Below, one piece after another: positions 17,934 through 26,325 of a DNA stretch of 64,000 nucleotides (positions are counted from its first letter, which is position 1; each line of letters opens with the position of its first letter). Under the pieces are notes generated by a model, which saw only the letters and a program-made list of their open reading frames with translations, was not told the DNA's origin and did not search any database. The DNA comes from Bradyrhizobium diazoefficiens (GTDB lineage Bacteria; Pseudomonadota; Alphaproteobacteria; Rhizobiales; Xanthobacteraceae), in assembly GCF_018129965.1 (NCBI RefSeq), contig NZ_JAFCKW010000004.1, forward strand, positions 186,001 to 250,000, read 5' to 3'. A program made the translations under genes and the position numbers.

Positions 17934-18719
17934 TCATCCTGCAGGGGCGACCGCCGCGGGGCCGGTGTCGATCACCGACAACTGCTCCGCCTCGATCACG
18001 AGGCAGCTTAGCCGGCCGGTTGCAAAGGCGCCGGTATCGATATTGATACGGTTGGGCTCGACCTCGATGTCATGCGCCGGCGTGTGCCCATGAACGACGA
18101 TCTTGCCAAAATCCTCGTTCGAATTGAGAAATTCGTCCCTGATCCAGAGCAGATCCTGATCCTTCTGCTCCGACAGTTTGACGTTCGGCCTCACGCCGGC
18201 ATGGACGAAGAAAAAATCGCCACAGGCAAACGAGGTCCGCAGGTCCCGGAAGAAACGAAAGTGGTTCTGCGGCAGGGCATTATGAAATCCCGCCTGCAAC
18301 TGGGCGATCGAACTGCCGGTGACCGCGTTTTCGGGCGCGACTCCATAGGAGACCAGGGTCTCATAGCCGCCGAGCCGCATCCATTGATCGAACCGATTGG
18401 GGTCGCTCAAACATTTGATCGCGATCAATTCATGGTTACCTTTGAGAAAAACGCACTCGTGTCTCTCGCCATGTTGAATCAATCGATCGATGGTTTCACG
18501 CGACGAAGGGCCTCGGTCGATGTAATCGCCGAGAAAGACGAAAACCGGCCTCGTGTCCGGGCGCAGCGTGATATCGGCCTCTGTTTGGAGGAGCAACTCG
18601 TCAAGAAGATCGAGCCGGCCGTGAATGTCGCTGATGGCATAAACCCGAACGCCAGCCGGCAATGCCGGACGTCGTCCCAGCACCTGAAGTCGCTGACTAC
18701 CCGCAAGCAATGCCGGCAC
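17934..18719 (-). CDS. PPP-family metallophosphoesterase (serine/threonine or bis-nucleoside phosphatase type)
   Basis: A 261-residue calcineurin-fold phosphoesterase with all core metal motifs: AISDIHGR (Asp31, His33), FLGDYIDRG (64-70), LKGNHE (94-97), FVHAGVRP and VVHGHTP. This is the bacterial PPP/ApaH-PrpE-like group, which dephosphorylates proteins or dinucleotides. It is encoded on the opposite strand within the EPS locus, tail-to-tail with a glycosyltransferase, about 1 kb from the tyrosine-kinase co-polymerase. A regulatory link with that kinase is conceivable, but PPP enzymes normally act on Ser/Thr phosphates. Confidence 0.85.
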   Translation of the reverse strand: MPALLAGSQRLQVLGRRPALPAGVRVYAISDIHGRLDLLDELLLQTEADITLRPDTRPVFVFLGDYIDRGPSSRETIDRLIQHGERHECVFLKGNHELIAIKCLSDPNRFDQWMRLGGYETLVSYGVAPENAVTGSSIAQLQAGFHNALPQNHFRFFRDLRTSFACGDFFFVHAGVRPNVKLSEQKDQDLLWIRDEFLNSNEDFGKIVVHGHTPAHDIEVEPNRINIDTGAFATGRLSCLVIEAEQLSVIDTGPAAVAPAG

Positions 18720-19036
18720 GCGTCAACCCGCCAGTCGGATATCGAGGGAGAGCCATGTCATTCGCGGCACAATAGCGAGGTTTTCGGATTCGACAAACCT
18801 GGATGGTGCCGCGGCGTTCGTCCGATCCGGATCCCGCCGATCCCGCGCCCCAGATGCTTGAAATCGACCATGAAAGCACAATGTTGTCAAATACATAAAT
18901 GCAATCTCGATTTGACGCGGAACTCCGCGAATAAACCACAATGGGCATGTCCAGTTGATACCTACACCTGCGTGAGATATTGTTTGTCGAATGCTTAAGC
19001 CCTGCTGCGATTGGGCGATGGTCGGAGTTTTTTTTC
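18720..19036. other. 317-bp divergent intergenic region
   Basis: Between the phosphatase (minus) and the secreted protein at 19037 (plus). The right half (about 18870-18950) is AT-rich for this window, with atgttgtcaaatacataaat, and is the probable promoter area of the kinase operon. I see no convincing gene or hairpin. Confidence 0.45.
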
Positions 19037-19666
19037 ATGCGTATCGGATTATTTGTCAGGGCATTTTACGCCTTGATTGTGGTCGCATGCTGCTCGTCCC
19101 CCCTGCTGGCCAAGCCCTGCATCGCGCCTCCGCTGTCGGACGCAGCGATCAGCCAGTTCAAGGCAAACCCTGAGGCGATCATCGCGCCCGGCTCGGATAC
19201 CCGCACGATCGAGGCAACGGTGCGCGACTTGACGGGGACGGATGCCACGCTCGCGGCCGATTTCATCGGTCTCGCAAAGCAGGCCAGCCCGCGGTTCCAG
19301 ACAGCCATCGCGGCCGGCCTCGCTCAGGCCGCTGTGGCCTGTCAAACCATCGATCAGGAAGCAGCGCTGCTCATCCAGCAGGCCGTTGCCGCGTTTAATG
19401 ACGGCCAGTTCCAGGACGCCTTCGCTGCGGTTGCAGGCGATCTTTCCACTGCAGCAGTGGCGGCGGCGACACAATCCGCGAACAGCTCGGTGGGCAGCGT
19501 CGAGATCATCAATCCGAATAAGGGCGGGACATCCACGACGAACCCCGGCGGTGGCGGCTCGCTGACTGTTCTCCAGATCACCTCCGGTGGAATTGCCGTG
19601 GCAAGCCGGTCCGCAGCGCTCACCAGGACGACGACGTCGGCGAACCCGGTCAGCCCGACGCGCTGA
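19037..19666 (+). CDS. secreted/periplasmic protein of unknown function, EPS-associated
   Basis: A 209-residue protein starting MRIGLFVRAFYALIVVACCS with a clear signal peptide (cleavage likely after LLA, residue 26). The mature part has an alanine-rich helical domain (about residues 30-150, e.g. AAGLAQAAVACQTIDQEAA) and a Gly/Thr/Ser-rich low-complexity tail (NPNKGGTSTTNPGGGG). I do not recognise a family. It sits 52 bp upstream of the co-polymerase/kinase gene and probably shares its promoter, so a role in polymer export is likely but unproven. The frame extends upstream to 18980, but the signal peptide fixes the start at 19037. Confidence 0.7.
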   Translation: MRIGLFVRAFYALIVVACCSSPLLAKPCIAPPLSDAAISQFKANPEAIIAPGSDTRTIEATVRDLTGTDATLAADFIGLAKQASPRFQTAIAAGLAQAAVACQTIDQEAALLIQQAVAAFNDGQFQDAFAAVAGDLSTAAVAAATQSANSSVGSVEIINPNKGGTSTTNPGGGGSLTVLQITSGGIAVASRSAALTRTTTSANPVSPTR

Positions 19667-19718
19667 ACGCTGCGAAGATGCGGAAAGTTGACTCTCGTTG
19701 CCGGACTTTGAGGAGCCG

Positions 19719-21977
19719 ATGAACTTAGCCGGTCAGTTTTCAAACTATACGCCGGCGGTCGACAACGGCCCCCCTGCAGAACAGTTTCCGTTGCGGCACA
19801 TCTGGGAGTTCCTGAAGCGCCAGTGGCGTCTCATCGCACTGGTGACCTGTCTGGCGATCACCCTTGACGTCGTCTATCTGGCGGTCACGCCGTCGCGATA
19901 TACCGCCCAAGCGGACCTGATCATCGATACGAAGAGGGTCAGTTGGACGCAGTCCGAACTTGCGACGGAAAATCGCACGATTGAGGACGCGTCGGTCGAG
20001 AGCGAAATCGAGACGACCAAATCGGAAAAAGTCGCGCTCGCCGTTGTTCAACGGCTTCATCTCGATGAGGATGCAGAGTTCGTCGGCGCCGGGAGCAACC
20101 TGAAGTCCCGCATCCTTTCCCTGCTGAAACTCTCCCCAGGCGCGGGAGCCGTCGCCTCGAAGGAGGACCTCACCCGGCGGGCTCTGGGGACCCTCAAGGA
20201 CAATCTGAGGGTCATGCGGCTCGGACGCAGCTACATCGAGCAAATCGCGTATACGTCGCTTGATCCGGCGAAGGCAGCCACGATCGCCAACGTCGTTGCG
20301 GAAGCCTACATCGAAGATCAACTACAGGCAAAGTTCGATGCAACCCACCGCGCCAGCATCTGGCTCGAACAGCGGATTGGAGAACTTCGCCAGCAGGCAA
20401 GCGACGCCTACAAGGCCGTTCAGGACTTCAAGTCCCAGAACGGCATCATCATCGGCGTCGAGGGAAAGCTCGCCAGCGAAGTCGAACTCGATCAGCTCGG
20501 AGTTGCTCTGGCAAAGGCTCGCGCGGATACCAGCCAGGCCAAGGCACGACTCGACCGCATCGAGCGTGTGCTCGAGCATCGGACCGACAAGGGAAGCTTC
20601 GATATTCCCGATCCCATCGTGACCGATGCGCTGAACAATCCCGTCATCACCAAGCTTCGCCAGCAGTTTCTTGACGATCAGAGCAAGGAATCGGAATGGA
20701 GCGCGCGATATGGCGCGGACCACCAGGCGGCGCGAAACCTGAGGGCCGAGATGGCCGCTCTGCAGCGCGCGATTTGGGACGAGATCTCCCGCATCGCGGA
20801 GAGCTACAAGAGCGAGTTGCAGATCGCGAAGAGTCAGGAAGAGTCGATCGACAAGCGCATGAGCGAGGTCTTCCAGCTTTCAGCATCGACGCGGCAATCA
20901 CAAGTTCGCCTGCGCGAGTTGGAGACGGCCGCGAACACATATCGCGGCATCTACGAGACCTTCCTGTCCCGTTTCACGCAATCCGTGCAGCAGCAGTCTT
21001 TCCCCTCGACCGAGGCTCGCATCATTACGGCTGCAACGCCTCCACGCGGGCGAAGCTCGCCCAAGATCAGCCTCACCCTTGCCCTTGCCACGGTCTGCGG
21101 ACTGGGACTTGGACTGCTGTCGGCATTCGCTCGCGAGCAGATGAATCGCCAAATCCACACACGGGCCCAGCTCGAGGCGCTGTTGGGCACGACGTGCCTC
21201 GCGGTCCTTCCGGCCTTCCAGGACAAGAACTCGGCCGTGCGCAAGCAGGGTGGCCGGCGGGAATCGGCGGCGTTCATGCAACTCAACGATGCTCCGCCGT
21301 TTTCCGCGACCGCAGAGGCACTGCGCTACATAAAAGTTGCGATTGATCTGCATCCGTCGGGCGGCAAGGTCATTGGATTTGTGTCTGCCCTGCCGAGCGA
21401 GGGAAAGACGACGGTCGCTGCGGGCTTTGCCGCCTTCGTAGCCAAGAGCGGCGCGCGCACGTTGCTGATCGACGGAGATTTGCGGAATCCGTCGATGACC
21501 AGCACGCTCGGATACGACAATTCCCCCGGCCTGCTGGACATGGTCGCAGACAAGTCGCAGTTCGACGAGATCGTCATCACCGACTCCAAGTACAAGTTTG
21601 ATTTCCTGCCCGCTTCGACACGCATCAAGCCGTCGAACAGCTCGGACATCCTGAACTCGGCCATAACCAGGCGGACCCTCAAGGCCGCAAAGATGGACTA
21701 CGATTACGTACTCGTCGATTTGCCCCCGATTCTGCCGGTGGTCGACGTCAAGGCTGTGGCCCATCTTTTCGATGCGTTCGTTCTGGTGGTGGAGTGGGGC
21801 AGCACCTCGACGGAGGAGATCCTGAAGGCCGTTGCCGCCTCTCCTCTCCTGTCCGAGCGGTTACTCGGCGCGGTTCTCAACAAGGCCGACGAAGCCGTCA
21901 TGCGTCGGTTCGAAGGCTACTCGGACCGGAGCTACAACAGCTACTACACGAACGACACGATCGCCGAGAAGGTCTGA
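19719..21977 (+). CDS. exoP: polysaccharide co-polymerase with BY-type tyrosine kinase domain (Wzc/ExoP-like)
   Basis: A 752-residue PCP-2a protein. N-terminal Wzz-like domain with TM1 at about 38-57, a long coiled-coil periplasmic part (200-420) and TM2 at about 448-470. The cytoplasmic kinase domain has Walker A ALPSEGKTT (Lys563), Walker A' LLIDGDLR (582-589) and Walker B VLVDLPP (664-670). A Tyr-rich tail, YSDRSYNSYYTND, holds Tyr734, 739, 742 and 743, the likely autophosphorylation sites. It controls chain length and export together with the OPX lipoprotein at 27769. ATG 19719 has AGGAG at 19711-19715. The symbol is by role; orthology not tested. Confidence 0.92.
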   Translation: MNLAGQFSNYTPAVDNGPPAEQFPLRHIWEFLKRQWRLIALVTCLAITLDVVYLAVTPSRYTAQADLIIDTKRVSWTQSELATENRTIEDASVESEIETTKSEKVALAVVQRLHLDEDAEFVGAGSNLKSRILSLLKLSPGAGAVASKEDLTRRALGTLKDNLRVMRLGRSYIEQIAYTSLDPAKAATIANVVAEAYIEDQLQAKFDATHRASIWLEQRIGELRQQASDAYKAVQDFKSQNGIIIGVEGKLASEVELDQLGVALAKARADTSQAKARLDRIERVLEHRTDKGSFDIPDPIVTDALNNPVITKLRQQFLDDQSKESEWSARYGADHQAARNLRAEMAALQRAIWDEISRIAESYKSELQIAKSQEESIDKRMSEVFQLSASTRQSQVRLRELETAANTYRGIYETFLSRFTQSVQQQSFPSTEARIITAATPPRGRSSPKISLTLALATVCGLGLGLLSAFAREQMNRQIHTRAQLEALLGTTCLAVLPAFQDKNSAVRKQGGRRESAAFMQLNDAPPFSATAEALRYIKVAIDLHPSGGKVIGFVSALPSEGKTTVAAGFAAFVAKSGARTLLIDGDLRNPSMTSTLGYDNSPGLLDMVADKSQFDEIVITDSKYKFDFLPASTRIKPSNSSDILNSAITRRTLKAAKMDYDYVLVDLPPILPVVDVKAVAHLFDAFVLVVEWGSTSTEEILKAVAASPLLSERLLGAVLNKADEAVMRRFEGYSDRSYNSYYTNDTIAEKV

Positions 21978-21983
21978 TCCTTC

Positions 21984-22706
21984 ATGACGTCACGGCCCAG
22001 GCCTCGTTACCGCTCATTCGTGTTGCCGGTCTGGGTCGCTGTCATAGGCTGTGCCGGTGCGGCCTGGGGAATGTCGCACCTCGCCAGTTCCGCGGCCGCC
22101 GACTCGTTTCTGAACCTCGAAACGCACATCCTGCAATTCGAGACCTTCAGCCCCAATACAATGCCCGACTTGATGTCGGAAGGCGCCGCACAGAACCTTA
22201 GTGCATGCGAAAGCCACGCCCAGCGGGCGCTGCTGCTACTCGAAATACCGTTGGCGGACGCGGCCCTGCGCTCCGGCGCGGTCGGAGATTTCGATCAACG
22301 CGTCCAGTCCCTCGAGCGACGCGCTAGAGAGACCCTGACCTGTGCCCCCCGTGATCCACTCGCATGGCTGATCTTGTTTGGGCTCCAGGTCTTGCATGGC
22401 CGCATCGAACCGGGTGCGTTCGATCTCCTGGCAATGTCTTACGAGACCTCGCCGAACGAGGCATGGGTCGCTCTGCGCAGGACAATCGTCGCGACGCCAG
22501 TCGTGCTTTCGGCCCCGGAACCAACGCGGGAAAAGATACTGACGGAGTTCGTCGACCTGGTTGGCAACGGATTTCCGGATATCCCCGCCGGGGCCTATCT
22601 GAGGGCTTCGCCTGCCGTTCGGGCAGTTCTGCGATCACGGATTGAGCAGCTGGATTCCCGAAGTCGGCAATCCTTCTCGGATGCCTTGCGAAAGCTCGCT
22701 CCATGA
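21984..22706 (+). CDS. membrane-anchored protein of unknown function, EPS-associated
   Basis: A 240-residue protein whose start lies 6 bp after the kinase stop, so the two are in one operon. Residues 11-35 (FVLPVWVAVIGCAGAAWGM) form a single N-terminal membrane anchor or uncleaved signal, leaving a helical periplasmic domain with repeat-like helices (CESHAQRALLLLEIPLADAAL, LTCAPRDPLAWLILFGLQVL) that could be TPR-like. No family recognised. Its position suggests an accessory role to the Wzc-like kinase in assembly or export. Confidence 0.7.
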   Translation: MTSRPRPRYRSFVLPVWVAVIGCAGAAWGMSHLASSAAADSFLNLETHILQFETFSPNTMPDLMSEGAAQNLSACESHAQRALLLLEIPLADAALRSGAVGDFDQRVQSLERRARETLTCAPRDPLAWLILFGLQVLHGRIEPGAFDLLAMSYETSPNEAWVALRRTIVATPVVLSAPEPTREKILTEFVDLVGNGFPDIPAGAYLRASPAVRAVLRSRIEQLDSRSRQSFSDALRKLAP

Positions 22707-22743
22707 TCAGGCTTGCTGAAGGCGGAGTGAGGGCGGCCCTTCA

Positions 22744-22756
22744 CGGGCATTGCCCG
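22744..22756 (+). terminator. possible weak terminator after the kinase operon
   Basis: Stem CGGGC-ATT-GCCCG, five base pairs with a three-base loop, about 40 bp after the stop at 22706, followed by the pyrimidine-rich ctttcgcttcttg. The T-run is interrupted, so this is only a candidate. Confidence 0.3.
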
Positions 22757-23008
22757 CTTTCGCTTCTTGATCGGCTCGGCGGTCGCGAAAGCCCGGCGTG
22801 CGAGGGCCGACATTCACTTTAATGTTAATGATTGAGAATAGATTATTAAATGAACCCGAACCTTCCGGCTGCCTCATAGACAAACAGAGGGAGCCCTGTT
22901 AGGCAGCGCGTCAATGCCGCGTTTTGCAGCAACTGTATGCATACGGATTGATGGCGATACCGAAAAGGTTAATGAAATCCTGAAGATGATCGATTCAGTT
23001 TAATAAAA

Positions 23009-23046
23009 CTTGCATAGAATACGGGCTTGCATAGAATGCGGACTTG
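23009..23046 (+). repeat. 17-bp-period direct repeat upstream of exoY
   Basis: cttgcatagaat occurs at 23009-23020 and again at 23026-23037, and a third partial cttg follows at 23043, keeping a 17-bp period. It lies about 100-140 bp before the exoY start in AT-rich DNA. Possible operator or replication-slippage product. Confidence 0.6.
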
Positions 23047-23148
23047 TCGATATTTTGCGCTGCACACATCATAATTGCTGAACGTAAAAGAAAGATTAAG
23101 AGACCGGTTGGGCGTGCTTTTGAGCGGTTCTTTTTTTGGAGTACCGAA

Positions 23149-23823
23149 ATGAATAGTTTGGCAGATGCGCAGGGCAAATTCCGGTTTGCTTCGGCACGGT
23201 CAAAAGCTCCTGTCGGGCGCACTTCGAAAAGATTGATTGATATCGTCCTGGCCCTTTCTGGGATTGTCCTGATCGCGCCGCTTTTGGTCATTTGCTTCGC
23301 CGCAATCGTGCTCACGTCGCGGGGTCCCGCGCTGTTCCGTCACCGACGCGTCGGTTTCAATGGAAAGCATTTTGACTGCCTGAAATTCCGCACCATGGTG
23401 CCTGATGCGCCAGCCCGCTTGCGTGAATTGCTCGAAACGGATCCGATAGCCGCGGCCGAATGGCACGCCAATCGTAAGCTTCGCTACGATCCTCGCATCA
23501 CGGCGATCGGAGCAATCCTCCGCAAATCGAGCCTCGATGAACTGCCGCAGCTGTTCAATGTCCTCAAGGGCGATATGAGCATTGTCGGTCCACGTCCGGT
23601 GACCGACGAGGAACTGGAGCGCTATGCGGGCTCCATCGGCGAATATCTCGCCTGCCGGCCGGGAATAACGGGCCTTTGGCAAGTCAGCGGACGCAGCACG
23701 ACGAGCTACGAAAAGCGTGTCGCATGCGACGCGTTCTACGCGCGCAATTGGTCCATGTTACTCGATGCCAAGATAGTCGTTGTGACGCTGCCCTCCCTCA
23801 TCCTCTCGGACGGTGCCTACTGA
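23149..23823 (+). CDS. exoY: undecaprenyl-phosphate sugar phosphotransferase (ExoY-like priming enzyme)
   Basis: A 224-residue monotopic phosphoglycosyl transferase of the bacterial sugar-transferase family. It transfers a hexose-1-phosphate (galactose-1-P in Sinorhizobium ExoY) from UDP-sugar to undecaprenyl phosphate, the first committed step. Visible features: one membrane segment (about 29-52), the KFRTM motif (79-83), [13 protein letters not shown] with the catalytic Asp-Glu pair, SIVGPRP (144-150) and [12 protein letters not shown] (171-182). ATG 23149 is preceded by TTGGAG. It lacks the N-terminal multi-TM domain of WbaP-type enzymes, as expected for ExoY. Confidence 0.92.
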   Translation: MNSLADAQGKFRFASARSKAPVGRTSKRLIDIVLALSGIVLIAPLLVICFAAIVLTSRGPALFRHRRVGFNGKHFDCLKFRTMVPDAPARLRELLETDPIAAAEWHANRKLRYDPRITAIGAILRKSSLDELPQLFNVLKGDMSIVGPRPVTDEELERYAGSIGEYLACRPGITGLWQVSGRSTTSYEKRVACDAFYARNWSMLLDAKIVVVTLPSLILSDGAY

Positions 23824-23845
23824 CAGAGCCGTCTGGGCGCCGTTC

Positions 23846-23885
23846 CTCGACCGAGGCTTGCCTCGGCTTGGGTAAGCCGGTCGAG
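23846..23885 (+). other. compact predicted three-way-junction RNA structure downstream of exoY
   Basis: The outer stem CTCGACCG (23846-23853) pairs with CGGTCGAG (23878-23885) and encloses two further hairpins: AGGC-TT-GCCT (23854-23863) and CGGCTT-GGGT-AAGCCG (23864-23879), the last sharing bases with the outer stem. No T-run follows, so it is not a classical intrinsic terminator; it may protect the exoY mRNA 3' end. Confidence 0.4.
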
Positions 23886-24088
23886 CTTGTGCGGTCGCCG
23901 ACCATTCTCCGAAGAGTTCCAAAATGACCGCGCCGCGCAAGCGACTGCGGCTCAGTGCGTTAACACGCCAGTTGGCTCCCCGCGATCACTAAACATGGAA
24001 TCAATGTAGAGAGGCAGCGAGACCGCGTGGCTTTACGTTAATACACCGTCGAGATTGCCCGGTTCTTCCGTTGCAGTTATTGGTCTTC

Positions 24089-24319
24089 ATGCGTCAAAAC
24101 GGCAACGTACGAATGACCGATCTCAAACGCGTCAACCTGCAGGCTTCCAAGATCCACCGTGCACCGGCACGGACAGGACGGAAGATCGCGATCTGCTCGC
24201 TGGCCGTGTTGATTGCAGCAACGATGGCCGTCTGGTTTGCCTTTCTGGGCTGGGGGATCGTCGAAATCTTTCGATCAATCGTGATCGCTCTCAAGGGCCT
24301 CTGGACCGCATTCACCTAG
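24089..24319 (+). CDS. small single-TM membrane protein, unknown
   Basis: A 76-residue frame between exoY and galE. It starts MRQNGNVRMTDL, has a basic N-terminal part (KIHRAPARTGRK) and one strong hydrophobic segment (IAICSLAVLIAATMAVWFAF) with a second shorter one (IVEIFRSIVIALKGLW). No good ribosome-binding site is visible; ATG 24113 or an upstream TTG (24071) are alternatives. The positive-inside topology and position in the EPS locus argue that it is real. No family recognised. Confidence 0.5.
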   Translation: MRQNGNVRMTDLKRVNLQASKIHRAPARTGRKIAICSLAVLIAATMAVWFAFLGWGIVEIFRSIVIALKGLWTAFT

Positions 24320-24420
24320 CGCAATGATTCACGTCCACTCGGCGCAACGAGCAAATCTTCGACGAGGAATTCGCAGCAACTCGTGCCGGCAGTTTTTGGC
24401 GTTACAGGAGACTTTGGTCG

Positions 24421-25398
24421 ATGACTAACATTCTCGTGGCTGGCGGAGCTGGCTACATCGGCTCCCACACATGCCTTGATCTGTTCGGCAAGGGCTACAC
24501 TCCGGTCGTATTCGACAACCTCTCGAACGGTCACGCCGAGTTCGTGAAATGGGGCCCGCTCGAGGTCGGTGACATCAGGGATCGAGACAGACTTGACCAG
24601 GTCCTCGCCAAGTACAAGCCGCTGGCCATCATCCATTTTGCTGCGGCAATCGAAGTTGGCGAGTCGATGCGCAACCCTGGCGCCTACTACGAGAACAACG
24701 TCGCCGGGACGATAACCCTGCTGCGGGCCGCGCAGGCCGCAGGCATCGACAAGATCGTGTTCTCGTCGACCTGTGCCACGTACGGAATTCCCACATCGAT
24801 CCCGATGGATGAAAAACATGCGCAGCAGCCCATCAATCCGTACGGGCGAAGCAAGCTCATGGTCGAAGACATTCTGCGAGACCTGGATCGCTGCCAGGGT
24901 TTTCGATCGGTCATTCTGCGCTATTTCAATGCTGCCGGCGCCGACCCGGAGGGGCGCATCGGCGAGTGGCATACGCCGGAAACGCACGCCATTCCAATCG
25001 CGCTGGACGCCTCATTAGGCCGCCGGCCGCACTTTCAGGTCCTCGGCACCGATTACGAGACACGCGATGGATCCTGTGTCCGCGATTTCGTCCACGTTCT
25101 GGATCTGGCGGACGCTCACACCCGTGCCGTCGAGCATCTCCTGAGCCAAGGCTCGAGCTGCGCGCTCAACCTTGGTACAGGAACGGGGACGACGGTGAAG
25201 GAATTGCTCGATGTGGTTCGGCGCGTGGTCGGCAAGGACTTCGAGATCAAGTACGGACCTCGTCGCGAGGGGGACTCGCCTGCACTCGTCGCCGACAACA
25301 GCCTGGCACTGCGCACCATCGGCTGGTCAACGCGCCATGATCTGAATTCGATCATCGAGACCGCCTGGCGCTGGCACGCGAACCACCTCCCGGCCTGA
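24421..25398 (+). CDS. galE: UDP-glucose 4-epimerase
   Basis: A 325-residue extended short-chain dehydrogenase. NAD-binding motif GGAGYIGS (8-15), FDNLSNGH for the adenine ribose, the catalytic FSSTCATYG (Ser/Thr 115-117) and Tyr141-x3-Lys145 in NPYGRSKL. The FNAAGADPEGRIGEWH stretch is diagnostic of GalE. It interconverts UDP-glucose and UDP-galactose and supplies the substrate for ExoY; the rhizobial orthologue is called exoB. ATG 24421 has AGGAG at 24407-24411. Confidence 0.95.
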   Translation: MTNILVAGGAGYIGSHTCLDLFGKGYTPVVFDNLSNGHAEFVKWGPLEVGDIRDRDRLDQVLAKYKPLAIIHFAAAIEVGESMRNPGAYYENNVAGTITLLRAAQAAGIDKIVFSSTCATYGIPTSIPMDEKHAQQPINPYGRSKLMVEDILRDLDRCQGFRSVILRYFNAAGADPEGRIGEWHTPETHAIPIALDASLGRRPHFQVLGTDYETRDGSCVRDFVHVLDLADAHTRAVEHLLSQGSSCALNLGTGTGTTVKELLDVVRRVVGKDFEIKYGPRREGDSPALVADNSLALRTIGWSTRHDLNSIIETAWRWHANHLPA

Positions 25399-25567
25399 GT
25401 TCGCTTCTCGCAGACCATTGTGTGGGCGTGCGGTGCAATTCTACTGTTTTTTCAAACCCTTGATTAACACTGTTCGATAGTGGGAATCTTAACTCGGCAA
25501 AGCGACAATTCACCGATCGATGGCGCGCCACTCGGCGATCGCATCCTTCCGATATGGTGGTTTACTC

Positions 25568-26212
25568 ATGGCGCGCTTTGCTTCCATCGTATTTCTCGTC
25601 CTGGTATCCGGCCTCCTTTCGAAGGTCGCCCATGCCCGCACGCTCCTGTCGCGAGCGCCGTATCCCCTCGCGCCAATCGCGGAAGCTTCACCGACATTGG
25701 CACCATTCCAGCACGTGCGCTTCTGCATTCGTTATCCGACCGATTGCAAATCGAACCCTGAGGAAAACGAGCGTATCGATTTGAATCCCGAAACGCTCGA
25801 GCTGCTGAGCCGAGTGAACCGCGACGTCAACGCCGCCATCATCCCGATCGTTAAGGACTATCGGTCTGACGTCCAGGAAAGCTGGACGATCTCCCCTGTC
25901 ATGGGCGACTGCAACGACTATGCAGTCACGAAGCGGCATGAGTTGCTCGAGGGCGGCCTGCCTTCCAGAGCTCTGCGACTTTCAGTGGTCAAGACCGACT
26001 CGGGTATCGGTCATCTCGTGCTTCTCGTCGCGACGACGAAAGGCGATGTGGTTCTGGACAATCTGACCGACACGATCAGGTCTTGGAACCAGACGGATTA
26101 TCAGTGGCTGAAGATCCAGTCCGGCACCGACGCCAGGTTCTGGTTTGCAGTCAGACCTTCCGGCATGCCTGTCTCGCAGATTGAGCAGAACGTTCGCTTT
26201 GCCGATCGTTGA
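25568..26212 (+). CDS. periplasmic transglutaminase-like cysteine peptidase (C93/BTLCP family)
   Basis: A 214-residue secreted protein of the bacterial transglutaminase-like cysteine proteinase family (related to LapG). Signal peptide MARFASIVFLVLVSGLLSKV with cleavage after AHA (residue 23). The catalytic triad is visible as Cys115 in MGDCNDYAV, His149 in GIGHLVLLV and Asp164 in VVLDNLTD. LapG relatives cleave large surface adhesins; here it may process an export component or a surface protein tied to the polysaccharide. The frame extends to 25520, but the signal peptide supports ATG 25568. Confidence 0.85.
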   Translation: MARFASIVFLVLVSGLLSKVAHARTLLSRAPYPLAPIAEASPTLAPFQHVRFCIRYPTDCKSNPEENERIDLNPETLELLSRVNRDVNAAIIPIVKDYRSDVQESWTISPVMGDCNDYAVTKRHELLEGGLPSRALRLSVVKTDSGIGHLVLLVATTKGDVVLDNLTDTIRSWNQTDYQWLKIQSGTDARFWFAVRPSGMPVSQIEQNVRFADR

Positions 26213-26325
26213 TCGTTGAGAGCAGTTCGCTCCATGGACCGGGCTTCCCCGGCGCCGCGGCTCTGCGTGAGGGCAAACACCGACTATCCGCCACCGCCAA
26301 GCGGGTCGATGCCGGCCCTTGAACC

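Larger units (their letters stand above)
22707..23148. other. 442-bp intergenic region upstream of exoY
   Basis: Begins with a short GC hairpin (22744-22756) and then becomes strikingly AT-rich (about 22815-22860 and 22970-23150). It holds the promoter of the sugar-transferase gene and a 17-bp-period direct repeat at 23009-23046. No convincing coding frame; the frame continuing upstream of exoY to 23044 lacks a ribosome-binding site. Confidence 0.5.

Noticed and set aside
23824..24088. Short frames after exoY
   Set aside because: No ribosome-binding site, no recognisable composition; region better explained by a structured 3' end and promoter.
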